Origin: Nitrospira sp.
Lineage (GTDB): Bacteria > Nitrospirota > Nitrospiria > Nitrospirales > Nitrospiraceae
Direction of reading: 5' to 3'
DNA length: 64,000 nucleotides
NCBI GenBank assembly: GCA_005116745.1
Contig: SWDS01000010.1
Location: forward strand, 274,332-338,331
Part shown: positions 50,672 through 59,326 of the stretch, one piece after another
How the letters are laid out: every line of letters starts with the position of its first letter
How positions within the stretch are numbered: position 1 is the first letter of the stretch
The notes under the pieces: generated by a model
Database searches by the model: none
What the model was told of the DNA's origin: nothing
What the model saw: only the letters and a program-made list of their open reading frames with translations
Made by a program: the position numbers and the translations under genes

Positions 50672-52030
50672 ATGATCGCCTTGTTGATTCGACGAGCGGT
50701 GTTGACCGTGTTTCCCCTCGCGTGCGTTCTTCTCATCTTCGAACCGGCAGGTGGCGGGACGCAGTCCGAGCTGCAAAAGATTCACGCGTTGTACGACAAC
50801 GCAGAGTACCCAAAAGTTCTTGAGGAGTTGGCCAAACTGAACACAGAGACATCCGGCGTACTGGACGTTCGCCGACTCAAGATCCGCACGTTGCTGAGGC
50901 TCGGCAATCCTAAAGATGCGTTCACGGAATATGACAAGCTGACGCAGTCATTACAGCAGGATGATCGAGTGATGCTTCGAGAGGTGGCTCTTGGATTTGT
51001 CGTGGTCCTTACGAAAGATATGCGAGAGCAGATGCGTGGAGCGGCGTATACCGCTCTGAAAGAGTGGCAGAGTCCCGACGCCGTTCCATTCTTCGAGGAG
51101 GGCCTCAGTGACGGCTCCGGTCTTATCAGAGCCTTGGCAGCTGAAGGGCTTGCCAAGCTGGAGGCTGGACGCCGCTCGCCGAAATTTCAGCAGGCCCTGG
51201 AGGATCAGGCGGCGTTAGTGAAGGAGGCAGTTCTCAAGGGGTTTGCGAAGTCAGATGATGTGTCGGTGGTCGCACTCGTTGAACCGCTGCTCAAGGACCC
51301 AGAGGTACGGGTACGTGTGGCGGCTGCCGAGGTCCTCTGTCACCTGAAACGTTCGAAGGGGTGTGACTTACTGTGGCGGTATGCCAAGGCGCTTAATCCC
51401 GATGAACGAACCTCGGCGATACGCGCATTGGTCCAGCGTTCAGCAGCACAGGTTTTGCCGGTGCTCCTGGAGGCGAGCGAACACACGCAGCCGTCGGTGC
51501 GTGGGGCCGCCGCGACAGGGCTTGGCCATATGTCGGCGGTGGAGGCATTGCCCGTACTGACACGACTGCTGCGGGATCCGCTCCCGCCGGTGCGAATCGC
51601 CGCCGCGGTCAGCTTAGGACAGATGCATGGTGTGGACGCACGGTCGCCATTGACCAAAGCGCTCGAGGAGCATGACCCCGCAGTCAGAGCGTTCGTCATC
51701 GGTTCGCTGCTGGGGCAGGGCGAACGGTATGAGCTTGTGGCCGGCCCAGTCCAGACTCTCAGCACCACGAAAGAGCCGGCTGTGCGTGCCGCTGTGGCAC
51801 GAGCCTTAGGGCATGCGGTACAATCTAATCGAGACACGGCACGATCGGCGTTGATGCTGCTGATTCAGGATACCGTGCCACGAGTACGGATTGCGGCGAT
51901 CAAGTCCATGGCAAAAATTGAAGGAGTGGATGCGATCTCGCTCCTCAAGCACAGTCTTCACGACGAAGATGATGCCGTCAGGGCAACAGCCGGAGGTGCG
52001 CTACTGATTAGTGTTGTGCTGAAAGAATAG
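50672..52030 (+). CDS. Exported HEAT-repeat protein
   Basis: A 452-residue protein with a signal peptide (residues 10-28), a helical TPR-like amino-terminal region (ELQKIHALYDNAEYPKVLEE) and about eight HEAT/PBS-lyase-like repeats from residue 130 onward. Examples are PEVRVRVAAAEVLCHLK, SVRGAAATGLGHMSAVEALP, PPVRIAAAVSLGQMHGVDA and VRIAAIKSMAKIEGVDA. Such solenoids mediate protein-protein contacts, so a role as assembly or docking factor for the exported copper proteins is a reasonable inference. It starts three bases after the LolA-like gene, in the same operon. Confidence 0.8.
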   Translation: MIALLIRRAVLTVFPLACVLLIFEPAGGGTQSELQKIHALYDNAEYPKVLEELAKLNTETSGVLDVRRLKIRTLLRLGNPKDAFTEYDKLTQSLQQDDRVMLREVALGFVVVLTKDMREQMRGAAYTALKEWQSPDAVPFFEEGLSDGSGLIRALAAEGLAKLEAGRRSPKFQQALEDQAALVKEAVLKGFAKSDDVSVVALVEPLLKDPEVRVRVAAAEVLCHLKRSKGCDLLWRYAKALNPDERTSAIRALVQRSAAQVLPVLLEASEHTQPSVRGAAATGLGHMSAVEALPVLTRLLRDPLPPVRIAAAVSLGQMHGVDARSPLTKALEEHDPAVRAFVIGSLLGQGERYELVAGPVQTLSTTKEPAVRAAVARALGHAVQSNRDTARSALMLLIQDTVPRVRIAAIKSMAKIEGVDAISLLKHSLHDEDDAVRATAGGALLISVVLKE

Positions 52031-52143
52031 GTGCGGGACGTCTTGTTGAGCCGTTGCGCCTATTGGTCTGTTTGGACCGGCGGCGTGTGTCGAGGCTATG
52101 GTACGAGGAACCGACTCTGATCTTGTGGAAGGGGTGTCGTCCG

Positions 52144-52989
52144 ATGATGGTTCGAATTCTTGCTGGGTTAGCTTTGTTGTGTCTTGGGCTCAATGGTTCT
52201 CTTTTGTTTGCAAATGAACAATCGGCTCGCAATCTGGTTGAGCTGTCGACGAGCAAGGACGGGGCCCCGATGATCATAGTGCCGGCTGGCTCGTTTCCAA
52301 TGGGTGTACCTGATGGAGATCGAGACGGGGGGCGGGATGAATATCCTCGTCATGAGGTATTTGTCGACACGTTTGCGATCGACAAGTTTGAAGTGACAAA
52401 CGGTCTCTATCTGGGCTTCGTCAAGGCCACTGGACATCGCGTGCCACAAAATCCAACAAATCCTACGAGAAATCTTTGGCACGGTGACACCATTACAGAG
52501 TCACTTGCCGAGCGTCCTGTGATCAATGTTGATTGGTTGGACGCGGACGCTTACTGCAAATGGGCGGGAAAGCGACTCCCGACGGAAGCCGAGTGGGAAA
52601 AGACAGCCAAAGGAACGTCCGACAGGCGATTTCCATGGGGGAATGTGGAGCCAACCGCTAAGCACCTCAATTATAATCAACGCTGGATTGGCGAGAAGAC
52701 CCTCATGCCTGTTGGAAGTTATGAGGCGGGGAAGAGCCCATTTGGCGCATATGATATGGCCGGTAACGTCTGGGAATGGGTCAATGACTGGTATGACACC
52801 CAGTATTATGAGAAGAGCCCACAGAAGAACCCGAAAGGTCCAGATGCTGGTGTGAAGAAGGTTATTCGTGGCGCAGGATGGCAAAACGAAACGCCCACCG
52901 TCCGCATTTTTACCCGTGTCGAGAGCGATCCGACGGGTCGCAATGAATCGACAGGATTCCGGTGTGCAGCCGATGTTCCGCTGAAATAG
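52144..52989 (+). CDS. Exported SUMF1-fold protein 3
   Basis: A 281-residue protein with a signal peptide (residues 4-22) and SUMF1 motifs PMIIVPAGSFPMGVPDGD, ADAYCKWAGKRLPTEAEWEK, DMAGNVWEWVNDWYDTQYY and IRGAGWQNETPTVRIF. No FGE cysteine pair. The start is ATG 52144 (or 52147), with AAGGGG upstream; the frame is open further upstream but without signal character. It ends the plus-strand block that began at 48.1 kb. The two genes that follow point the other way. Confidence 0.83.
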   Translation: MMVRILAGLALLCLGLNGSLLFANEQSARNLVELSTSKDGAPMIIVPAGSFPMGVPDGDRDGGRDEYPRHEVFVDTFAIDKFEVTNGLYLGFVKATGHRVPQNPTNPTRNLWHGDTITESLAERPVINVDWLDADAYCKWAGKRLPTEAEWEKTAKGTSDRRFPWGNVEPTAKHLNYNQRWIGEKTLMPVGSYEAGKSPFGAYDMAGNVWEWVNDWYDTQYYEKSPQKNPKGPDAGVKKVIRGAGWQNETPTVRIFTRVESDPTGRNESTGFRCAADVPLK

Positions 52990-53029
52990 TCAGCGAAGGC
53001 TCACCAGAATCCGTGCCTTCCCCCTGCGT

Positions 53030-53052
53030 GCTCAGGCGATCACACCCTGAGC
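53030..53052. terminator. Possible bidirectional terminator hairpin
   Basis: Seven-base arms GCTCAGG/CCTGAGC around a nine-base loop lie between two convergent SUMF1-fold genes. No strong T-run is present on either side, so the call is weak. Confidence 0.3.
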
Positions 53053-53118
53053 CTACAGCCGTGCCACATCATCTTGATCCGGACCGTTTTCGTTGGGATA
53101 AGACGATGCAGCGGTGGT

Positions 53119-54030
53119 TTAGTTTAGTGCTTCCGGTGAAGTCTTCGCATCTCGTGCACAACGGAAGCCGAGCCAATTCATCTTTGTGCCGGGGTCTGTT
53201 CCGTTGCGTTGCGCGGCTCGTACGCTCGGCGTGCTGTCGACCCAGCTGCCGCCACGGAAGCTCCGCTGGGTTCCCTTTTCTGGTCCCTTCGGATTCTGGT
53301 CGGGTGCCGTCGCATAGTATTTGGAGTCATACCAGTCGGCGACCCACTCGGCCACATTCCCGGACATCTGAAAAGCCATGTACGGACTCACGGCATTGTC
53401 GTACTTGTCGACAGAAATAATCGGTGGATAGAGCAAGAGGCGCTCGGGGCGATCACGTACGGGGCCTGACAGACCAGTCCGTCCGAAGTTCGATCTCGAC
53501 AATCCAGCCATCTGATTGCCCCAGGGATAGATACGTCCATCTTCCCCACGCGCGGATTTTTCCCATTCTGCTTCGGTTGGGAGCCGTTTGCCGGCCCATC
53601 GACAGTAGGCATCGGCTTCAGTCCAGGATATATGCATGACGGGATGATTCGACATCGTTTCTTGGAAGTTTCCGCCGTCATACTGCCAGTCGATCAGAGG
53701 CGGCAGATCATGAGCCAGGACGTATTTTAGAAATTGGACGGTTGTGACTTCAAATTTGTCAATTTCGTAGGCGTCTAGATAGACTTTGCGCTGCGGGAGT
53801 TCGGCTTGGTAGGCGTTCCGATCAACCTTCTTGTCGCTTCCCATTAAAAACTCGCCGGCAGGAATCATGATCATGTCGTCATGCGCCGGCAGCTTGGCTC
53901 GCTCCTCCGCCAGTCGTTTTCCTTCGGGCGTCCATTGCCGGACGACATCAGCCACGTCCAATGCAAGTGCTCCGCCCACAGCGATCAGTCCCGTTAGTGT
54001 CATACCTAAGGCGATTCGATAAACTCGCAC
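53119..54030 (-). CDS. Exported SUMF1-fold protein 4
   Basis: A 303-residue close paralogue of the protein at 41.3-42.3 kb, read on the opposite strand. GTG start with GGAGGATGG upstream, signal peptide residues 6-24 (ending GGALA). Motifs are MIMIPAGEFLMGSDKK, ADAYCRWAGKRLPTEAEWEK, MSGNVAEWVADWYDSKYY and FRGGSWVDSTPSVRAAQR; the catalytic cysteine pair is missing. The shared block GRTGLSGPVRDRPERLLLY shows recent duplication. It follows a LolA-like gene by 20 bases on the same strand. Confidence 0.85.
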   Translation of the reverse strand: MRVYRIALGMTLTGLIAVGGALALDVADVVRQWTPEGKRLAEERAKLPAHDDMIMIPAGEFLMGSDKKVDRNAYQAELPQRKVYLDAYEIDKFEVTTVQFLKYVLAHDLPPLIDWQYDGGNFQETMSNHPVMHISWTEADAYCRWAGKRLPTEAEWEKSARGEDGRIYPWGNQMAGLSRSNFGRTGLSGPVRDRPERLLLYPPIISVDKYDNAVSPYMAFQMSGNVAEWVADWYDSKYYATAPDQNPKGPEKGTQRSFRGGSWVDSTPSVRAAQRNGTDPGTKMNWLGFRCARDAKTSPEALN

Positions 54031-54050
54031 GATCCATCCTCCTTCTAATA

Positions 54051-54641
54051 TTACATATGAGGTTCGTTCTGTTGGGGCTCCGGCGTATCAAACGCTTCCA
54101 GCGGCTGAAAGTTCACAGGTAGATTAAACAGGTAGTCTGAAACCGAGCGCATTTTTACGTGCTGATACTCGACGATCCAGCTGCCGTCTTTCTTGGCAAG
54201 TTTCATGGGGAACTGGATATCTGTGGCAACCCATTGGTAGTAGGCATCGACTCGCTCCCCTTGCTTCGTCGTGACCTCATACAGCACCGTGGGATGTCCT
54301 TCGCGTACTTCTGAACCGATTTCCTGCCTGGCGACTTCTCCCTCCAGCCGTTCACTGACTCTCAGGTCATGGTCTGGGCTATAGGGAATGGTCTTGAAGT
54401 GTTTCATTCTTGAAAGTAAGAGCCAAACGATCTGCTTGTCCTTCCGCACGATGCTGACGTTCACTGGTCCCGTGCTATGGTGTTCGATCCGCCACATGGC
54501 GTCCCGGTAGTAGATGTAGGCTTTGTGCTGCTTCTCATTGATCTTCGTCACCTGATCGGCGGTAAACTCAAGGCCTGAAGCCTCCTGTCCAAACAGCAGC
54601 ACAGTCCACACAAGCGCGAATACCAACCAAAGCTGGCGCAT
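54051..54641 (-). CDS. Exported LolA-like protein 2
   Basis: A 196-residue protein with a signal peptide (residues 3-22, ending EASG). The start ATG at 54641 has TAGGAT upstream; longer readings lack a ribosome site. Beta-strand repeats such as KQHKAYIYYRDAMWRIEHH, NVSIVRKDKQIVWLLLS and TVLYEVTTKQGERVDAYYQW resemble LolA-like or DUF4412-type domains. It is related to the protein at 50.0 kb and more closely to the broken copy at 57 kb. It sits between two SUMF1-fold genes on the minus strand. Confidence 0.6.
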   Translation of the reverse strand: MRQLWLVFALVWTVLLFGQEASGLEFTADQVTKINEKQHKAYIYYRDAMWRIEHHSTGPVNVSIVRKDKQIVWLLLSRMKHFKTIPYSPDHDLRVSERLEGEVARQEIGSEVREGHPTVLYEVTTKQGERVDAYYQWVATDIQFPMKLAKKDGSWIVEYQHVKMRSVSDYLFNLPVNFQPLEAFDTPEPQQNEPHM

Positions 54642-54741
54642 CGGGCAAGATCCTACCATAAGAATCGGCGTATTTTCCTCACTGGTCGTCGACAGGTTCG
54701 TATGGATATTCTGCAGAGTGGTGTTGAGTAGGAGTCTATCG

Positions 54742-55641
54742 TTACGGGAGTGGAGACGTCGATGATCGTGCGCACCGGAACCCAATCGTGGCCGAACGTT
54801 GATCCGGAGCTGCCCCGCCTCTGGTCGCGGATCGGAGCATCACTTGCTTACTTTTCCAGGAGCCTCCGCGAACGCCTTTATAGCGCCCTGCAGTTGGGCC
54901 TGGTGGATTACGCTCCGGCATATACGCATAGTAGTCGAAGCCGAACCAGTCCTGTACCCATTCAGCGACGTTCCCTGCCATATGGTGAAGGCCATAGGGA
55001 CTCTTCCCGGCTTCATGTGAATCGACGGCGGCCAGAATGGGGATTTCATGAACATGATGTTGCCCAAACATGGCGAGGCTGGAGGTGGGAGCCGCTTCGC
55101 CCCATGGGTAGAGGGTACCCGCAGAGCCGCGTGCGGCCTTTTCCCATTCGGCTTCCGTCGGAAGTCTTGCACGTTTATCCCTGCAAAGTCCATTTGCCTC
55201 AGCCCAGGTCACATAGAGTGCGGGCCAGCGGGTCAGAGTCTGGTCTGAAACGAAATGGACGGTAATGACGTGCCAGATGAGGTGCTGTAGCTTATGGGAG
55301 GGGTACAGATTCTTCCTCTGTAGATAGGAAAGGTATTCCCCGAGGCTTACTTCCTCACGATCGATTTCATAGGCCTCCAACCAGACCTGATGCTGAGGGA
55401 GTTCCGTATCATCGAACTGTGTCCACTGTCCATACGGATCACCATCGACTCTCTTGGAACCGAGTAAAAATGAACCGGCAGGGATGGTCACCGTCGGTGA
55501 TGGTTGGGCCAGCCCAGCGATCCGAGTCAAGTGCTTGGCCAGTTCCGGTGCGGGTTTTGATTCAGATGCCGCCATACTGGGGCATGGCATGATGAGAAGG
55601 AGAAGAATGGAGATTCCAGACCACGTGCAACTGTTCTGCAT
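54742..55641 (-). CDS. Exported SUMF1-fold protein 5
   Basis: A 299-residue protein, the most divergent of the five. The signal peptide (residues 9-24) ends near PSMAAS. Motifs: VTIPAGSFLLGSKRVDGDP, EANGLCRDKRARLPTEAEWEK, MAGNVAEWVQDWFGFDYY, VRGGSWKSKQVMLRSATR and GFRCARS. No FGE cysteine pair. The tryptophan of the usual CxWAGKRLPTE block is lost (CRDKRARLPTE). It heads the minus-strand set of three. ATG 55641 is used; a TTG lies one codon earlier. Confidence 0.8.
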   Translation of the reverse strand: MQNSCTWSGISILLLLIMPCPSMAASESKPAPELAKHLTRIAGLAQPSPTVTIPAGSFLLGSKRVDGDPYGQWTQFDDTELPQHQVWLEAYEIDREEVSLGEYLSYLQRKNLYPSHKLQHLIWHVITVHFVSDQTLTRWPALYVTWAEANGLCRDKRARLPTEAEWEKAARGSAGTLYPWGEAAPTSSLAMFGQHHVHEIPILAAVDSHEAGKSPYGLHHMAGNVAEWVQDWFGFDYYAYMPERNPPGPTAGRYKGVRGGSWKSKQVMLRSATRGGAAPDQRSATIGFRCARSSTSPLP

Positions 55642-55860
55642 CAAGCTGTATCCAGGATATTCATAGTGGGCTCTTCTATGTGAGACTATAAGCTCGGGGT
55701 CAATGTCTTACAAGAGAGGCGGAGTGCATTCCATCCACTATCATGAGGGCTGAATTGAACGAGAGTGATGGGGTATGCTGGTACGATTGTTAGGGGGGAA
55801 AGGCTCCTGTTTCTATTTCACTGTGGTCCCATATGAAGGGCCTTTTGAAAGGATTGTCGA

Positions 55861-56895
55861 ATGAGTGATCTCGCCTCTTCTCGATCTCGGTGTGCGGGGC
55901 TATTCACGCTCGTTGTAGCTGTTGTATCGATGATGCCCAGTCTTGAGCTGAGAGCCGAAACGACGCCGCTCAGCCAAGACGTGTTTCAACGAGCGAGACA
56001 GGTGACGGTGGGAATTCTGGCAGACACCCAAGATCAACGAACCCCGGAGAAGCCAGGAAAAGTTGCTGTTCGGGGCACAGGCTTTCATCTGCGAGACGGG
56101 TATGTGGTTACAGCCAGACATGCTGCGGAAAAGCATGATCCGACGACTGGGACTCTCCTCCAGAAGCGAATTCGTATACTGACCAATGATCTGCATGAAC
56201 TTCCAGCCGATCTCGTTGGTGACAGTGCCTTTATGGATGTCGTGCTCTATCGAGTGAGTGAACAGCATCGCTCGAAGCTACAGGCTGGGACGTCATTTGC
56301 TACGGAGGACGTTTCACCAGGAATGGAAGTGTTTACTGTCGGTTATCCGCTTGGCTGGGGGCCGACCATGGCATTCGGGCGGATCGGAAACACCAATACA
56401 TTCTTGCAAACCGTCGATACCCGCCTTATGCAGGCGGACCTTTCGGCATGCAGCGGAAACTCGGGAGGCGGACTGTTTAATGCGCAAGGAGAAGTTGTCG
56501 GCATTCTGCATGCCGTGATCCAAACCGATAAAGAAGAAACCCAGACGTATTGTAGCCGTATGACTTTTGCCATTCCGGGAAGCCTCGCCGAGCGTATCGT
56601 CCAAGCCGCTCTTTCAGGGAAGCCTTTTACGTTTTCAAAACTCGGGATCCATATGACATCGGTGAAAGATGGCACGAGGTTGCGCGTGGCGGTCAAAGAT
56701 GTCGCGGAGCCGGCGAAGACGGCAGGGATTCAGAAGCACGATATCTTGCTGGCGATCGAGGACACAGAAATTCTCGACGGTGCGCAGCTTAAAAACTATC
56801 TCATCGAGCACACGACCCCAGGCCAAAGGGTTTCCGTCAAAGTTCGCCGAATCGATGCCGACCTGACGTTTCATGTGGTGTTAGGTGGAGGATGA
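55861..56895 (+). CDS. Exported trypsin-like protease with PDZ domain (DegP/HtrA-like)
   Basis: A 344-residue protein with a signal peptide (about residues 12-31) and a trypsin fold. The catalytic triad is His87 in VVTARHAAE, Asp126 in FMDVVLY and Ser201 in ACSGNSGGGLF. One PDZ domain (about residues 255-340, KTAGIQKHDILLAIEDTEIL) ends the protein. HtrA proteases remove misfolded envelope proteins, fitting a locus that exports very large oxidases. Its stop overlaps the ATG of a broken LolA-like gene. The upstream 215 bases show no clear promoter. Confidence 0.88.
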   Translation: MSDLASSRSRCAGLFTLVVAVVSMMPSLELRAETTPLSQDVFQRARQVTVGILADTQDQRTPEKPGKVAVRGTGFHLRDGYVVTARHAAEKHDPTTGTLLQKRIRILTNDLHELPADLVGDSAFMDVVLYRVSEQHRSKLQAGTSFATEDVSPGMEVFTVGYPLGWGPTMAFGRIGNTNTFLQTVDTRLMQADLSACSGNSGGGLFNAQGEVVGILHAVIQTDKEETQTYCSRMTFAIPGSLAERIVQAALSGKPFTFSKLGIHMTSVKDGTRLRVAVKDVAEPAKTAGIQKHDILLAIEDTEILDGAQLKNYLIEHTTPGQRVSVKVRRIDADLTFHVVLGGG

Positions 56896-57399
56896 CCGTG
56901 TTCTTTCGGCGTAAACGTGATCATGAATCCAAGGAACTGGCCATTTTGAACCATTGTTATCGGCACGAATGGATCACCGTGTCGCAATCCAGTGACCTGC
57001 GTATCTCGATGCTGACCATTGGGGCAGACGGATAAGCAGCATTCGTGGCGTATCCTCTCGAAGCGGCGGCAATATCTTGAAGCCCCGATCGTGGCCGGCC
57101 ATTTATTGTCGGTGAATGAGACGATGGACGGAAAGGTCTCGCGCGAGTTCGTGGAGAACGAGACGTTGAACGGCTATCCTACGGAGTTGTTCGAGGTCAC
57201 GGTTGCTGAACAGGGTGAAACACGTCAACATGATCGGTGGGTAACCAAGGCCGAGCGGTTTCCACTCAAGACGGTGAGTAAGCAGGGGAAGTGGTCGGAG
57301 GAGTTTCGTCGAGTGATCTTCACAGAGCAATCTCCGTTTCTCTTCGAACTTCCACGATGGCTGGATAACGCGAATCCATCCGCCGATACGCAACCGTAG
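56892..57399 (+). pseudogene. Frameshifted LolA-like protein 3
   Basis: A first frame (56892-57035, 47 codons) ends in ISMLTIGADG. A second frame from about 57019 continues with DKQHSWRILSKRRQYLEAPI, which aligns with DKQIVWLLLSRMKHFKTIPY of the minus-strand paralogue at 54.0-54.6 kb. The change of frame falls near 57018 in a GGGG run. The beginning of the first frame is also unlike a signal peptide. A frameshift mutation or sequencing error would explain it; two separate genes are less likely. The later part, ending RWLDNANPS, is intact. Confidence 0.55.
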
Positions 57400-57418
57400 T
57401 CGCATGACCGGAGGAAAC

Positions 57419-58192
57419 ATGAGACAGGCAATGATGAGCGCATTATGGGCAGCGGGCTGTATGTCGGCCTTTCTGACAATCGGACATGGAACCGATGCCG
57501 GGGCCTATGAGTCGGCACCGGTGGTGGACGGAGGGACGGTGCGGGGGACGGTCACGTTCAAGGGCATCGTGCCCGAGCCGAAGGAATTCCAGTTGCGCCG
57601 CTCCCCGGACAGCGAGTTTTGCGGGGCGCTGTCCGATGGCAATGGGCATCGGCTCCTGAAGGAAGTTACGATCGGGCCGGAGGGGGGACTCAAGGATGTG
57701 GTCGTCCTCGTGGAAGGCATCCAGAAAGGGAAGCCGTTTACCTTCACCGATGCCGAAGTAGAAGCCAGTCTCTGTCAGTTCCTGCCCTTCGTGACGGTGG
57801 TGAGCGACAATCGCCGCATCACGGTGTTTAATCGTGATCCGGTGCCCCACGACATTCAAGGCTATGCGTACGATCAAGCCGGCGTCGATATCGTTCTCCA
57901 ACGGCCTGCGTTGCACGGGAGCGGGACTACCGATGTCGTGCAGCTGGTCAAAGGGCGAAAAGCGTTTACCATGCAGTGCGGCATGCATCCCTACATGCAG
58001 AACTGGGGCTATGCGATCGATAATCCGTATTATGGGGTCACGGGCCCCACTGGTTCGTTCGCCATCGGCGATCTCCCAGCCGGGACGTATCACATCAAGG
58101 CCTGGCATCCGATCCTCGGAAGCCAAGAGCGGGACATTACCGTCAAGCCCAATGAGACGGTGTCACTCGATCTGTGGTTTGAAGCCAAGTGA
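57419..58192 (+). CDS. Exported cupredoxin-like protein with carboxypeptidase-regulatory-like domain 4
   Basis: This 257-residue protein is the shortest of the four. GGAGG precedes the ATG at 57419, and the signal peptide ends near TDAGA-YE. Ligand candidates are His144 (RDPVPHDIQGY) and Cys187, His190 and Met193 in MQCGMHPYM, even closer to the amicyanin loop than the other copies. The tail GPTGSFAIGDLPAGTYHIKAWHP is a regulatory-like domain. The histidine-rich inserts of copies 1-3 are missing, so this may be the minimal carrier. It closes the copper locus and is followed by a weak hairpin at 58205-58220. Confidence 0.78.
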   Translation: MRQAMMSALWAAGCMSAFLTIGHGTDAGAYESAPVVDGGTVRGTVTFKGIVPEPKEFQLRRSPDSEFCGALSDGNGHRLLKEVTIGPEGGLKDVVVLVEGIQKGKPFTFTDAEVEASLCQFLPFVTVVSDNRRITVFNRDPVPHDIQGYAYDQAGVDIVLQRPALHGSGTTDVVQLVKGRKAFTMQCGMHPYMQNWGYAIDNPYYGVTGPTGSFAIGDLPAGTYHIKAWHPILGSQERDITVKPNETVSLDLWFEAK

Positions 58193-58297
58193 TGGGGTGG
58201 GGGTGTGAGGTTCGCCTCACCTTTGGGCTTGCCAAGTAGTGATAGTATCCTTGCAATACGAGAGGGACGAGGCGTGGAGCCGACCAGCAGTTTGACG

Positions 58298-59299
58298 TTA
58301 TAGCGTTGCGCAGCGATGCAAGCGATCCATGATCGCGACCCCCAACCCTTCTTCCTGACAAGGCTCCGCATAGATTCGATCTAGACCAAGGGAGTCCAGC
58401 CTTCGCAATGCTGCAAACAGATGGCGTGCGGCTTCCCTTAGATCGCCGGTTGAAGAAAGAACTTCAACGGCAGCAAAGCGATCGTCGGTGTCTCTTGCAT
58501 GCGAGTGGATGAGTAAGCCCGTGCGCACGCCATCTTTCAGGATTGGCCTTGCTCCAGCTGAGGCTAAGATCGTCAGTGGTGTCTGCGTTGCGTAGTGGCG
58601 TGATAATTGACCAGGCGCGATTGGTGTGTGATTCACAGACACCGATCGACGAATAGCACCGATGACGGCACTGAGTTGTTCGATGGTGATGCTGCCTGGG
58701 CGCAACAACTCGGGCTGTGATCCTGCCAGTGAAACAATCGTCGATTCAACTCCAATCGGACATGGTCCGTCATCAAGTATGAGGTCGACGGTACTCCCAA
58801 GCCCAGCAGCAACGTGCTGAGCCGTTGTTGGACTGACATAGCCGAATAGATTGGCGCTGGGGGCTGCGATCGGGGTGCCTGCCTCTCGAATAAGACTCTG
58901 TGCCACCGGATGGTTTGGCATTCTCACTGCAACCGTCGAGAGCCCAGCGGTGATGAGATCTGGGACGGCAGTTTGTTTCGGTAAGATCAATGTGAGCGGG
59001 CCTGGCCAGAAGTGATCCATAAGCTGTTGAGCAAGAGGTGGGACGAATTCCACCAGAGTCTCTAACTGTTTCCGATCGGCGATGTGAACGATGAGCGGGT
59101 CGAACTGAGGACGTTGTTTAGCTTCAAAGATCTTCGCGGCTGCCTCAGCATTCATCGCATCGCAGCCGAGTCCATAGACCGTTTCGGTCGGAAACGCGAC
59201 GAGTCCACCTGTTTTGATGATTCTTCCCGCTCGTCGAATGGATTCAGCATCTGATGCCGAGCGGATGGCGCCCTTCACATGATTATTCTCTCTCTCCAT
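58298..59299 (-). CDS. Threonylcarbamoyl-AMP synthase, Sua5 type
   Basis: This 333-residue YrdC/Sua5 protein makes threonylcarbamoyl-AMP for the t6A37 modification of ANN-decoding tRNAs. The YrdC domain carries GGLVAFPTETVYGLGCDA, AKQRPQFDPLIVHI, PGPLTLIL and APSANLFGYVSPT. A linker and a Sua5-specific carboxy-terminal domain follow from about residue 215 (IAPGQLSRHYATQTPL). The length matches Sua5 rather than short TsaC. The TsaD, TsaB and TsaE partners are not in the window. Confidence 0.92.
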   Translation of the reverse strand: MERENNHVKGAIRSASDAESIRRAGRIIKTGGLVAFPTETVYGLGCDAMNAEAAAKIFEAKQRPQFDPLIVHIADRKQLETLVEFVPPLAQQLMDHFWPGPLTLILPKQTAVPDLITAGLSTVAVRMPNHPVAQSLIREAGTPIAAPSANLFGYVSPTTAQHVAAGLGSTVDLILDDGPCPIGVESTIVSLAGSQPELLRPGSITIEQLSAVIGAIRRSVSVNHTPIAPGQLSRHYATQTPLTILASAGARPILKDGVRTGLLIHSHARDTDDRFAAVEVLSSTGDLREAARHLFAALRRLDSLGLDRIYAEPCQEEGLGVAIMDRLHRCATL

Positions 59300-59326
59300 A
59301 GGAAGACTGCACAGCGGCCTGATCGT

